NCBI GenBank assembly: GCA_902485915.1
Contig: CABTMH010000045.1
Location: 1-33,769, forward strand
Reading direction: 5' to 3'
Length of the DNA stretch: 33,769 bases
Source of the DNA: an uncultured Oribacterium sp.
Lineage (GTDB): Bacteria > Bacillota > Clostridia > Lachnospirales > Lachnospiraceae
The position numbers were made by a program, and so were the translations under genes. Below, piece after piece: positions 22,799 through 30,642 of the stretch. The notes under the pieces were generated by a model. That model was not told the DNA's origin, did not search any database, and worked only from the letters and a program-made list of their open reading frames with translations. The first letter of the stretch is position 1. Each line of letters starts with the position of its first letter.

Positions 22799-23617
22799 AT
22801 GTACGAAATCAAATGTGATACGCATACCCATACACTTTACAGTCGTCATGCATTTTCTACGATTGCGGAAAATGTGAAGGAGGCGGCAGACACCGGACTC
22901 GAGCTACTCGGCTCCACCGATCATTTCTCAGCGATGCTCTGGCCGGATTATGAAAATGCAAAAAACTATCAGTACCTCGCAAATGCGCCATCGACCTGGC
23001 CACGCAGATGGATGGGTGTGACGCTGCTCGCGGGCTGCGAAGCAGACATCGTGGGCCTCGATGGACAGCTGTTCGGTGAGGACATACCGAATGACACCTC
23101 CATCGTCGGCGACAGGTATAAGACAGCGACCACGCTCTACGAGCACACGACCCGCGCGATGGACTATGTCATCGCCAGTGTGCACGGAAAAAGCTTTATC
23201 GGTGATGCGTCCAGCACGGCGCTGACCGACATGTATATCAAAGCGCTCTCGCATCCGAAGGTATTCATCCTCGGACATGTCGGCCGCACCGGTCTCGACG
23301 TCGATTACCGTGCGCTCGCAGAGGCTGCGAAAGCGATGCATAAGTGTCTCGAGGTGAACGAGCACAGCTTCGGCTTCCCGTGGAGTGGCGGTGCGAACAA
23401 GGATCGCTGCCGCCAGATTCTCGCGGCATGTGCAGACATCGGCTGCCAGATCACCATCGCAACCGATGCACACATCGCACCGCACATCGGGAAGTTCGAG
23501 GAGACGAAGAAGCTGCTCGCGGAGGTACAGTTCCCAGAGGAGCTCATCGCAAGCCGCGACGAGCACAGCTTCCTCACCGCGCTGAAGGAAAGCGGCGTGA
23601 AGGATCTCACGAAGTAA
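22799..23617 (+). CDS. PHP domain phosphoesterase, YcdX-like
   Basis: PHP-fold metal-dependent hydrolase of 272 residues. Metal ligands are spread as the family demands: H9 and H11 in DTHTHTLYS, D41-H42 in GSTDHF, Glu in GCEADIV, His in IASVHGKS, His in LGHVGRTG, and D and H in ATDAHIAPH. This is the full set for a trinuclear site, so the enzyme should be active. Related proteins dephosphorylate small molecules. It differs from histidinol phosphatase (HisJ) in sequence around the cap. AGAGAGG precedes the ATG. It stands divergent to the rlmI-like gene and is followed directly by a palindrome array. Substrate unknown. Confidence 0.87.
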   Translation: MYEIKCDTHTHTLYSRHAFSTIAENVKEAADTGLELLGSTDHFSAMLWPDYENAKNYQYLANAPSTWPRRWMGVTLLAGCEADIVGLDGQLFGEDIPNDTSIVGDRYKTATTLYEHTTRAMDYVIASVHGKSFIGDASSTALTDMYIKALSHPKVFILGHVGRTGLDVDYRALAEAAKAMHKCLEVNEHSFGFPWSGGANKDRCRQILAACADIGCQITIATDAHIAPHIGKFEETKKLLAEVQFPEELIASRDEHSFLTALKESGVKDLTK

Positions 23618-23627
23618 GCTGTGTGCT

Positions 23628-23676
23628 GTCGAGTATGATCGACAGCATATACCCGAAACCATCGACTATATTCGAC
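23628..23676 (+). repeat. 33-bp-period palindrome array, two units
   Basis: GTCGAGTATGATCGAC (23628-23643) and ATCGACTATATTCGAC (23661-23676) recur at 33 bp, the same period as the array at 21193. In the plus frame they read VEYDRQ-HIPET-IDYIRQ, parallel to the array next to the ATPase remnant. Located 10 bp after the PHP gene stop codon. Confidence 0.85.
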
Positions 23677-23694
23677 AGCACACACTGCGAATAG

Positions 23695-23725
23695 AAAAGG
23701 AGCACCCCATCTCGGGATGCTCCTT
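23695..23725 (-). terminator. rpiB terminator (bidirectional)
   Basis: AAAAGGAGCACCCC / GGGATGCTCCTTTT stem with one mismatch, A-run and T-run at the ends; serves rpiB on the minus strand and the PHP gene on the plus strand. Confidence 0.85.
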
Positions 23726-23785
23726 TTCGTATCTGCTCTGTTTTCGTCAGGATGTCTCGATCGCATACTCGCTTCGCGCGAGGAT

Positions 23786-24253
23786 TTATGCCTCGTCGGC
23801 CACCTTCAGCTTCTGCGTGGCCTCGATCTCCATGATCTCATCGACACGTCTCTGGTGACGGCCACCCTCGAAGGTTGCGCCGGTCCACGCATCGACGATC
23901 TGCTTGGCGGTCTCGATGCCGATGACACGTGCGCCGAAGCAGATCACGTTCGAGTTATTATGACGCTTGCTCATCTCGGCAGAGTAAGGCTCACTGCAGC
24001 AGCACGCACGAACACCTTCTACCTTGTTACATGCGAGGCTGATGCCGACGCCGGTACCACAGATGGCGATACCACCATCGACCTCACCGGAAGCGACCAT
24101 CTTACCTACGCGGTAGCCGGAAATCGGATAATCGAAGCTCTCCGGAGAATTCGTGCCGACATCGATCACCTCGATGCCCTTTCCCTCAAGATACTCCTTG
24201 ATCTCGTTCTTCATCTCAATCGCTGCATGATCGTTGCCAATGACTAATTTCAT
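23786..24253 (-). CDS. rpiB: Ribose-5-phosphate isomerase B
   Basis: Interconverts ribose 5-phosphate and ribulose 5-phosphate in the pentose phosphate pathway. 155 residues, family length about 145-155. MKLVIGNDHAAIEMKNEIKE at the start (D8, H9), GGIAICGTGVGIS (catalytic C65), RHNNSNVICFGAR and GGRHQRRV are all hallmark segments. The start is fixed by CGAGGAGAAGAAATC just before the ATG. Its own promoter lies at 24334-24363. It follows metabolically from nucleoside uptake, since phosphorolysis of ribonucleosides yields ribose phosphates. Confidence 0.95.
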   Translation of the reverse strand: MKLVIGNDHAAIEMKNEIKEYLEGKGIEVIDVGTNSPESFDYPISGYRVGKMVASGEVDGGIAICGTGVGISLACNKVEGVRACCCSEPYSAEMSKRHNNSNVICFGARVIGIETAKQIVDAWTGATFEGGRHQRRVDEIMEIEATQKLKVADEA

Positions 24254-24293
24254 GATTTCTTCTCCTCGTTGATTCGCTGAATGCGCCTTGTGT

Positions 24294-24313
24294 TTTGTTA
24301 ATAATTAAACAAA
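24294..24313. promoter_or_regulatory. Possible operator in the rpiB leader
   Basis: TTTGTT and AACAAA arms around AATAATTA form a 20-bp dyad (24294-24313) between the rpiB promoter and its start codon. Regulator unknown. Confidence 0.35.
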
Positions 24314-24333
24314 CTTTCATCTGTTTCACCTGC

Positions 24334-24363
24334 AGTATAGCATAATTTATACATGAAGGTGAA
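24334..24363 (-). promoter_or_regulatory. rpiB promoter
   Basis: On the minus strand: -35 TTCACC (24363-24358), 18-bp spacer, -10 TATACT (24339-24334). Confidence 0.55.
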
Positions 24364-24464
24364 TCCGTACTGTCACATACATACGAAAAACGCCACAAAG
24401 CAGGCTGTAAATGTACACAAAAATTTACTTGTATATTTGTACAATGTGCTATATCATCAATGCA

Positions 24465-24491
24465 TGATACAGATTAATAAACATTGTATCA
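24465..24491. promoter_or_regulatory. Inverted repeat before the 80-residue gene
   Basis: TGATACA (24465-24471) and TGTATCA (24485-24491) form a 7-bp dyad with a 13-bp spacer, in an AT-rich stretch upstream of the small gene. It may be an operator; a promoter could not be fixed with confidence. Confidence 0.35.
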
Positions 24492-24539
24492 GAAAGTGTC
24501 GATAAACACGAACGATAATACAAACGAAGGAGGTTTGTT

Positions 24540-24782
24540 ATGAAGCTTGTAAATGTCAATAATGTAGAAGGTCTCTTCGAGGTACTCGATAAGTGCCAGG
24601 GTGATGTATATCTCGTTTCCAAGGAAGGCGATCGTATCAATCTGAAGTCCAAGCTTTCTCAGATGCTCTTCACGGCAAATCTTTTCACGAAGGCCACCAT
24701 CAACGAGCTCGATCTCATCGTGGCAGAGCCGGAGGATATGAAGCGCGTCGTTGATTTCATGATGGGCAGCGCGAACATCTGA
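24540..24782 (+). CDS. Small conserved-looking hypothetical protein
   Basis: 80 residues, no signal peptide, no membrane segment, slightly acidic. The gene is well supported: AAGGAGG lies 7 nt before the ATG and a strong terminator follows within 15 bp. It starts MKLVNVNNVEGLFEVLDKCQ and has a mixed alpha/beta pattern, with DRINLKSKLSQM and a C-terminal EPEDMKRVVDFMM helix. Short proteins of this kind occur in Lachnospiraceae, some misleadingly named polyA polymerase; I do not recognise a function. It is monocistronic, shares its terminator with tRNA-Cys on the other strand, and is likely expressed at a good level given the strong ribosome site. Confidence 0.8.
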   Translation: MKLVNVNNVEGLFEVLDKCQGDVYLVSKEGDRINLKSKLSQMLFTANLFTKATINELDLIVAEPEDMKRVVDFMMGSANI

Positions 24783-24792
24783 TCTATATACG

Positions 24793-24839
24793 AAAAAAAG
24801 AGGACATCTACTGTACAGTAGATGTCCTCTTTTTTTTTT
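24793..24839. terminator. Bidirectional terminator shared with tRNA-Cys
   Basis: A perfect 30-bp palindrome (24800-24829) built on GAGGACATCTACTGT, with seven A before and ten T after it. On the minus strand it begins two bases after the tRNA-Cys 3' end. Confidence 0.95.
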
Positions 24840-24841
24840 CG

Positions 24842-24912
24842 AGGCGAGAGTCGGATTCGAACCGGCGCTCAGGGTGTTGCAGACCCATGCCTTACCACTT
24901 GGCTATCTCGCC
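24842..24912 (-). tRNA. trnC: tRNA-Cys (GCA)
   Basis: Folds into a full cloverleaf of 71 nt on the minus strand: acceptor GGCGAGA/TCTCGCC, D arm with AGCCAAGTGGTAAGGC, anticodon loop CTGCAAC (anticodon GCA), T arm with GGTTCGAATCC. Discriminator U as in bacterial tRNA-Cys. The CCA end is not encoded. Single tRNA gene with its own promoter. Confidence 0.97.
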
Positions 24913-24949
24913 ATATATGTGATGCGATGCATCTTTTTGAACTGCCCAT

Positions 24950-24978
24950 AGTATAGCGTATTTGTAGGAGATAAGCAA
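24950..24978 (-). promoter_or_regulatory. tRNA-Cys promoter
   Basis: On the minus strand: -35 TTGCTT (24978-24973), 17-bp spacer, -10 TATACT (24955-24950). Confidence 0.7.
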
Positions 24979-25018
24979 TCACATATTTTTAGAACAGTGA
25001 GGAAGCCAGTCCGCTCCA

Positions 25019-25045
25019 TTACGTCCATTTTACATAGATTTATCA
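25019..25045 (+). promoter_or_regulatory. Possible Pho box before the ugp operon
   Basis: TTTACA (25029-25034) and TTATCA (25040-25045) stand 11 bp apart, preceded by TTACGT (25019-25024). Direct TTWACA-like repeats every 11 bp are the PhoP site pattern in low-GC Gram-positives. A near-identical arrangement lies before ppx. Confidence 0.4.
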
Positions 25046-25148
25046 AGTGCATGATAGATGGTACCCCGTCAGATGTGATTAGATAAGGGCCGTGTGAATT
25101 TGAAAACAAAGGACAGAACACAGCGTGAGGGCTGTGAAGGAGGATAGA

Positions 25149-26318
25149 GTGGCAGAAATTGCACTTCGAAATGTTTGTAAGCAATTTGATGCAACACATT
25201 ATGGCGTAAAGGACTTTAACCTCGACATCCATGATCATGAGTTCGTGGTGTTCGTCGGACCATCCGGATGTGGTAAGTCGACGACGCTTCGTCTGATCGC
25301 GGGGCTCGAGGAAATCACGGATGGCGAGCTGTGGATCGATGGGAACCTCTGCAACTATCTGGAGCCGGGAGCACGCGATATGTCCATGGTGTTTCAGAAC
25401 TATGCGCTGTACCCGAACATGACCGTATATGGGAATATCGCCTATGCGCTGAAGGTTCGGAAGCTGCCGAAGCAGGAAATCGACCGGAAGGTGCGGGAGG
25501 TGGCGGATATCCTCGAGATCACGCCGCTGCTTGATCGGAAGCCGGTGGCACTCTCCGGTGGACAGAAGCAGCGTGTGGCGATCGGTGCCGCAATCGTGCG
25601 TCAGCCGAAGGCGTTTCTTATGGATGAGCCGCTGTCGAACCTTGATGCGAAGCTGCGCGGTCAGATGCGCGTCGAGCTGCAGAAATTACATAAGAAGCTG
25701 AACACGACCATCATTTACGTAACGCACGATCAGACAGAGGCGATGACGCTTGGGACGAAAATCGTCGTCATGAAGGACGGATTCATCCAGCAGGTGGACA
25801 CACCACAGAATATCTATGATCATCCGATCAATCAATTCGTGGCGGGCTTCGTCGGTTCGCCGGCGATGAACTTCATCGAGTGTGAGGTATCGGTCGAGCG
25901 AGACCGCACCGCACTGATTTTCGCAGGTACCGGTCCGATCAAGAAGGTGTACCTGAACGGGAAGAACGCTCGGATCATCGGTGAGAAGTATGATGGTCGC
26001 CGCGTGATTCTCGGTATTCGTCCGGAGGATATCTACGAAGAGGATGAGGCCGTAGCCGGCGGATTTGCGGAGTCTACTGTTGACGTCGTGGAGACGGTAG
26101 TGACACGTGAGGTGCTCGGTTCCGAGGTGATCCTTTACTTCGATGAGCAGAACGAGACCCACGCGGTGCGCCTCCGGCCGACGAATCAGACGAAGGTCGG
26201 CGAGAACATCCGCCTTTACTTCGATATGGACCGCGCGCATGTCTTCGACATGGAAACAGGCGAAAATCTGCTTCTGTTTCAGAAAGGAATCAATTCATGG
26301 AAAAAAGCAAGCATGTAG
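25149..26318 (+). CDS. ugpC: ABC transporter ATP-binding protein, UgpC/MsmK type
   Basis: ATPase of a carbohydrate-type ABC importer, 389 residues. Walker A GPSGCGKST (37-45), signature LSGGQ (135-139), Walker B AFLMDE (155-160), switch H193 in YVTHDQTEAMT. A C-terminal regulatory TOBE/OB domain fills about 235-389, as in UgpC and MalK. The start codon is the GTG at 25149, with AAGGAGG 6 nt before it; an in-frame GTG 24 bp upstream has none. The stop overlaps the permease gene by 22 bp. The ugp assignment rests on the glycerophosphodiesterase that ends the operon; ATPases of this class also serve sugar importers. Confidence 0.87.
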   Translation: MAEIALRNVCKQFDATHYGVKDFNLDIHDHEFVVFVGPSGCGKSTTLRLIAGLEEITDGELWIDGNLCNYLEPGARDMSMVFQNYALYPNMTVYGNIAYALKVRKLPKQEIDRKVREVADILEITPLLDRKPVALSGGQKQRVAIGAAIVRQPKAFLMDEPLSNLDAKLRGQMRVELQKLHKKLNTTIIYVTHDQTEAMTLGTKIVVMKDGFIQQVDTPQNIYDHPINQFVAGFVGSPAMNFIECEVSVERDRTALIFAGTGPIKKVYLNGKNARIIGEKYDGRRVILGIRPEDIYEEDEAVAGGFAESTVDVVETVVTREVLGSEVILYFDEQNETHAVRLRPTNQTKVGENIRLYFDMDRAHVFDMETGENLLLFQKGINSWKKASM

Positions 26319-27160
26319 AGATCACATCGTACCTTTACCTGGTGCCGAGTCTTCTGATCTTTACGGTATTTCTTTTTTATCCGTTTTTTAAAACGGTGTA
26401 CCTCAGTCTCTTTATGACGAACAAGATGGGGCAGGCGAAGCTCTTCGTAGGACTTCAGAATTATAAGGATCTTCTGAGCTCTGCGTCCTTCCTGAACAGC
26501 CTGAAGGTAACGCTCATTTTCGTACTTATCGTCGTTTTCGGCAGCATGGTTCTCGGTCTCACGGCGGCGATGCTCTGCAATCGGGCATTCCCGGGGATCC
26601 GACTCTTCAGTACAGCCTATGCGCTGCCGATGGCCATCGCCTCAAGCTCTGCGGCGATGATCTTTAAAATCATGCTGCATCCGGCGGTCGGTATCGTGAA
26701 CAAGCTGCTCGGCCTCGACATCAACTGGCTGAATGATCCGAATACCGCGCTCTACTGCGTGGCGATTCTCACAGCCTGGCTGAACAGCGGCATCAACTTC
26801 CTGTATTTCTCCGCCGGCCTCGGCAACATCGATGAAACGATTTATGAGCGTGCTTCGGTCGATGGCGCAAGCGGAGTACAGCAGTTCTTCAGTCTGACGC
26901 TGCCGGGACTCTCCCCGATCATGTTTTACACGCTGGTCGTCAACATCATCCAGGCCTTCCAGTCCTTCGGACAGATCAAGCTGCTGACCGAGGGCGGCCC
27001 GAGCGAGTCGACCAATGTCATCGTGTATTCGATCTATCGCGATGCGTTTTTTAACTATCGCTTCGGCAGTGCATCTGCGCAGTCCGTCATTCTGTTCATC
27101 ATCATCATGCTGATTACGCTGGTGATGTTCCGTCTCGAGAAGAAGGGAGTAAGTTACTGA
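26297..27160 (+). CDS. ugpA: ABC transporter permease, UgpA type
   Basis: Permease of 287 residues with six predicted membrane helices. N-terminal YLYLVPSLLIFTVFLFYPFF is typical of MalF/UgpA proteins. The EAA loop that docks on the ATPase reads ERASVDGASGVQQFFSLTLP. AGAAAGGAATCAATTC precedes its ATG within the end of ugpC. Its TGA overlaps the next ATG by 1 bp. Expected to import glycerol 3-phosphate or glycerophosphodiesters together with the other four genes. Confidence 0.87.
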   Translation: MEKSKHVEITSYLYLVPSLLIFTVFLFYPFFKTVYLSLFMTNKMGQAKLFVGLQNYKDLLSSASFLNSLKVTLIFVLIVVFGSMVLGLTAAMLCNRAFPGIRLFSTAYALPMAIASSSAAMIFKIMLHPAVGIVNKLLGLDINWLNDPNTALYCVAILTAWLNSGINFLYFSAGLGNIDETIYERASVDGASGVQQFFSLTLPGLSPIMFYTLVVNIIQAFQSFGQIKLLTEGGPSESTNVIVYSIYRDAFFNYRFGSASAQSVILFIIIMLITLVMFRLEKKGVSY

Positions 27161-28077
27161 TGAGTCAAATCGAAAGTATGGTGATTCCGATGGAAGGCAG
27201 GATGTCGGCCGGTGAGCTGCTGCTTCTGAAGCATAAGATGAATGCGCAGGCACTGGCACGTCGTCGGGCCCGGACAGCGCTCAGGCTGGGTGCCAATGTT
27301 GTGTTCGCCATCATTGTCCTCCTCCCGCTGCTGTATGCGATCAGCATCGCACTGATGCCGTCCAGCGAGCTCTTCACCACCGAGCTCAATCTGTTTCCGA
27401 AGCATCCGACGATGCGGAACTTCTCGGAGGCGCTGACCACAGTGCCGCTCGTCCGCTTCATCATCAATTCCTTTATCGTCGCGGGGACGATCACCTTCGG
27501 CCAGATCGTTTCCTGCTCGCTCGCGGCCTTCGCCTTCTCCTTTCTGGAGTTTCCGGGCCGGGGCATGCTGTTCGCGCTCGTCATGGCGACCATGATGGTG
27601 CCGGGAGAAGCGACCATTATCTCGAATTATCTGACGGTCGCAGGCTGGGGGATGCTCGACAGCTATCCGGTCCTGATCATCCCCTACCTGACCTCGGCGA
27701 TGGGCATTTTCCTGTTCCGCCAGTTTTACATGAGCTTTCCGAAGTCCCTCTATGAGTCCGCGAAGCTCGATGGCTGCACGAATCTTCGCTTCATCGTGAA
27801 GATCCTGCTTCCGCTTACGAAATCCGCGATCGGCGCGATGGCCGTCTACACCTTCATCAATGCCTGGAACATGTACATGTGGCCACTGCTCGTCACCGGC
27901 TCGAACAAGATGCGGACCGTACAGATCGGTATCAGCATGCTGGACAGCGTCGACTCGCAGTCCATCACCCTGATGATCGCCGGCGTCGTGATGATCATCA
28001 TCCCGTCGATCTCGATCTTCATCATCGGTCAGAAGCAGCTGATCCGCGGCATGTTCTCCGGAGCGGTGAAGGGATAA
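27160..28077 (+). CDS. ugpE: ABC transporter permease, UgpE type
   Basis: Second permease, 305 residues, MalG/UgpE type. It has an unusually long hydrophilic N-terminus of about 45 residues before the first membrane helix (VVFAIIVLLPLLYAISIAL). The EAA loop reads ESAKLDGCTNLRFIVKILLP. The C-terminus IFIIGQKQLIRGMFSGAVKG is the normal ending for this family. Starts at a TGATG junction with ugpA. A 147-bp gap with stable hairpins separates it from the binding-protein gene. Confidence 0.87.
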   Translation: MSQIESMVIPMEGRMSAGELLLLKHKMNAQALARRRARTALRLGANVVFAIIVLLPLLYAISIALMPSSELFTTELNLFPKHPTMRNFSEALTTVPLVRFIINSFIVAGTITFGQIVSCSLAAFAFSFLEFPGRGMLFALVMATMMVPGEATIISNYLTVAGWGMLDSYPVLIIPYLTSAMGIFLFRQFYMSFPKSLYESAKLDGCTNLRFIVKILLPLTKSAIGAMAVYTFINAWNMYMWPLLVTGSNKMRTVQIGISMLDSVDSQSITLMIAGVVMIIIPSISIFIIGQKQLIRGMFSGAVKG

Positions 28078-28147
28078 ATCATCATTTGTTAGAAACGGGT
28101 ACGCCCGATTCTATAGATCACATGTGTGCGCAGGCACACGACATTAC

Positions 28148-28213
28148 ATCGGTCGCATCACAAAAAAACTTACAAATACGGTGACCGATGCATTACGTAA
28201 TCAGACGATTACG
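28148..28213 (+). promoter_or_regulatory. Structured region before ugpB
   Basis: CATCGGTC (28148-28155) can pair with GACCGATG (28183-28190), and CGTAATC-AGAC-GATTACG (28196-28213) forms a hairpin whose last base touches the GGAGGAGG ribosome site. It could protect the ugpB mRNA or tune its translation. Confidence 0.45.
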
Positions 28214-28224
28214 GAGGAGGAAAC

Positions 28225-29688
28225 ATGAAAAAGAGAGCATTATCTTTGGTGCTTGCAACGTCTATGACCGCTGCCATGATGGCGGGTTGTGGAAACGGAA
28301 CCCCAGCCGCTACGGATGCGGCACCAGTCACGACGACCGCCGCTGCAGGCGACCAGACCACGGCCGCGGAGACCACAGCACAGAGTGAGGCCGAGACGAG
28401 CGAGGCGGCAGCCGCTACTGCTACAGGCGTTGATATGGCCGATGCGAAGGATGTGAATGGAACCACCATCACCTTCTGGCATTCCATGGGTGGTGTCAAT
28501 GGCCAGGCCATCGATACCCTCGTAAAGAAGTTCAACGATGAAAATGAGTATGGTATCACCGTAGATGCACAGTATCAGGGTTCTTATGACGATTCGCTCA
28601 ACAAGCTGAAGAGTGCCCAGATGGGAAACATGGGTGCAGACCTCGTACAGGTGTATGAGATCGGAACCCGTTTCATGATCGATTCCGGCTGGATCGTGCC
28701 GATGCAGGGCATGGTCGATGCAGACAATTACGATGTATCCGCCATCGAGCCGAACCTCGCTGCATACTACACCATCGATCATCAGCTCTACTCCATGCCG
28801 TTCAACTCATCCACGCCGATCATGTACTATAACAAGGATATGTTCGATAAGGCCGGCATCACGGAGATTCCGGACAGCCTCGAGGCCATCGACCAGATCG
28901 GTGAGCAGCTGACCACCAAGGGCGGCGCAGCAGAAGCGATGTCTCTCGGTATCTATGGCTGGTTCTTCGAGCAGTTCATCGGTAAGCAGGGTCTCGAGTA
29001 TGCGGACAACGGCAACGGCCGTGATGCAGCTGCAACCGCGGTTGCGTTCGACCAGAACGGTGCTGCAAAGAATATTCTCACCGAGTGGCAGAAGCTCAAT
29101 CAGGATGGATATGCACCAATCGTCGGTAAGGGCGGTGATTCCGGTCTCGCAGATTTCTCTGCCGGTAAATCAGCCATCACCCTCGGTTCCACGGCATCTC
29201 TGAAGCAGATCCTCCAGGATGTAAATGGTAAGTTTGAAGTAGGAACTGCTTACTTCCCGAAAATCAAGTCCAGCGATGAGGGTGGTGTTTCCATCGGTGG
29301 TGCATCTCTCTGGGCACTGAACAACAACGACCCGAAGAAGCTTCGTGCGACCTGGGAGTTCGTAAAGTTCCTGATCTCTCCGGAGTCTCAGGCATTCTGG
29401 AATGAGCAGACCGGTTACTTCCCAGTGACCACTGAGGCGCAGAATGAGCAGGTATTTAAAGACAACATCGCGAAGTATCCGCAGTTTGAGACGGCCATCG
29501 ATCAGCTTCATGATTCTTCGCCGAAGTACTGCGGCGCACTCTTAAGTGTATTCCCGGAGGCACGTGCAACCGTAGAGTCCGAGATCGAAGCGATGCTGAA
29601 CGGTAAGGAAGATGTTGATACCGCTGTGAAAAACATGGCCGATAAGATCAACAAGTCCATCACAGAGTACAATCTTGTAAATGGTTAA
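28225..29688 (+). CDS. ugpB: ABC transporter substrate-binding lipoprotein, UgpB type
   Basis: Extracellular solute-binding protein family 1, 487 residues. The signal peptide has lipobox MAGC (C22) and is followed by an Ala/Thr/Glu/Gln-rich linker to about residue 70, then the core starting TTITFWHSMGGVNGQAIDTL. Other family segments are YSMPFNSSTPIMYYNKDMFD and GGASLWALNN. GGAGGAGG lies 4-5 nt before the ATG. In sequence it resembles UgpB proteins for glycerol 3-phosphate and also some sugar-binding proteins; the downstream diesterase supports the former. A-ending codons are frequent, as in bmpA, suggesting high expression. Confidence 0.88.
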   Translation: MKKRALSLVLATSMTAAMMAGCGNGTPAATDAAPVTTTAAAGDQTTAAETTAQSEAETSEAAAATATGVDMADAKDVNGTTITFWHSMGGVNGQAIDTLVKKFNDENEYGITVDAQYQGSYDDSLNKLKSAQMGNMGADLVQVYEIGTRFMIDSGWIVPMQGMVDADNYDVSAIEPNLAAYYTIDHQLYSMPFNSSTPIMYYNKDMFDKAGITEIPDSLEAIDQIGEQLTTKGGAAEAMSLGIYGWFFEQFIGKQGLEYADNGNGRDAAATAVAFDQNGAAKNILTEWQKLNQDGYAPIVGKGGDSGLADFSAGKSAITLGSTASLKQILQDVNGKFEVGTAYFPKIKSSDEGGVSIGGASLWALNNNDPKKLRATWEFVKFLISPESQAFWNEQTGYFPVTTEAQNEQVFKDNIAKYPQFETAIDQLHDSSPKYCGALLSVFPEARATVESEIEAMLNGKEDVDTAVKNMADKINKSITEYNLVNG

Positions 29689-29701
29689 AAAGAGGCAGTC
29701 C

Positions 29702-30436
29702 ATGAGGAAGACAGAAGTTTTTGCACATAGAGGAGCGAGTGGTTATGCGCCGGAGAATACACTTGACGCATTCATGCTTGCCATCGAGCAGGGCGCGGAT
29801 GGTATCGAGCTGGACGTACAGCTGTCGAAGGATGGTATTCCAGTGGTTATCCATGATGAAACCGTGGATCGTGTTACGGAAGAGAAGGGCTTCGTGAAGG
29901 ACTTCACCCTACAGGAACTGAAGGCGATGGTGGTTTTTCGCGAGAAGTTTCCGAAGTTCCGGGATGCGCACATACCGACCCTGCGTGAGGTGCTCGACGC
30001 GGTCAGACCATCGGGTATAGCAGTCAATATCGAACTCAAAACAGGCATTTACTGGTACCCGGAGATCGAGAAAAAGGTTGCGGCCATCGTGGAGGAGACC
30101 GGGATGAAGGATCGTGTGATCTATTCGTCCTTCAATCACTACAGTGTGCAGAAGATGAAGTCGATCGTTCCGGATGCCGAAACCGCATATCTTTTCAGTG
30201 ATGTCATCCTGCGTGTGGATGAATATGCAGCGAAGAGTGGGGTGGATGGACTTCACCCTGCCGTATATCACGTGAAGATGGCGGAGTTCCTTTCGGAGTA
30301 CCTCGCGAGTGGCCTCAAGACGCGTGTCTGGACGGTCAATGATCGTGCGGACATGAAACGCCTCATCGAGGCCGGTGTCACCGCGGTGATCACGAATTAC
30401 CCGGATGTCGCCATCGCCGTAAGAGATATGCTGTAG
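29702..30436 (+). CDS. ugpQ: Glycerophosphodiester phosphodiesterase
   Basis: GDPD-family enzyme of 244 residues that splits glycerophosphodiesters into glycerol 3-phosphate and an alcohol. Catalytic and metal residues are in place: H9-R10 (FAHRG), E18-N19-T20, E36 and D38 (IELDVQ), H51 (VIHDETVDR), and E in NIELKTG. No signal peptide, so it acts in the cytoplasm on imported diesters. The ATG at 29702 is preferred, since AAAGAGG lies 7 nt before it; a start at 29681 would overlap ugpB by 8 bp and add seven residues. Last gene of the ugp-like operon, ended by a GC-rich terminator. Confidence 0.93.
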   Translation: MRKTEVFAHRGASGYAPENTLDAFMLAIEQGADGIELDVQLSKDGIPVVIHDETVDRVTEEKGFVKDFTLQELKAMVVFREKFPKFRDAHIPTLREVLDAVRPSGIAVNIELKTGIYWYPEIEKKVAAIVEETGMKDRVIYSSFNHYSVQKMKSIVPDAETAYLFSDVILRVDEYAAKSGVDGLHPAVYHVKMAEFLSEYLASGLKTRVWTVNDRADMKRLIEAGVTAVITNYPDVAIAVRDML

Positions 30437-30447
30437 ACCATATACAG

Positions 30448-30494
30448 AGCCCCGGAGGACAGGTGGTGGAGACGCAGTCCTCCGGGGCTTTGGC
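30448..30494 (+). terminator. Terminator of the ugp operon
   Basis: AGCCCCGGAGGAC (30448-30460) pairs perfectly with GTCCTCCGGGGCT (30477-30489) over a 16-nt loop. The T-run is short (TTTGG). Confidence 0.75.
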
Positions 30495-30511
30495 TACCAT
30501 TAGCAACTTAA

Positions 30512-30551
30512 TTTACACAGATTTTACATTACGGAGAGCATGGACTTTACA
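30512..30551 (+). promoter_or_regulatory. Possible Pho box before ppx-ppk
   Basis: TTTACA at 30512-30517 and 30523-30528 (11 bp apart) and again at 30546-30551 (23 bp further, near two periods). Similar repeats with the same CAGAT/TAGAT spacer precede ugpC. A -10 is not certain; TATAAA at 30590-30595 is one choice. Confidence 0.5.
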
Positions 30552-30642
30552 ATTCGAGGATATCTTTATATCTACTGGTCGGCATCTGGTCTATAAATAA
30601 GAAAAAACGAATGCTTGCCGGAACGGTCAGGGAGGGGAGTAC

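Noticed and set aside
22653..22877. 74-residue ORF in the PHP leader
   Set aside because: It overlaps the PHP gene in another frame, starts inside the promoter -10 region and has no ribosome site.
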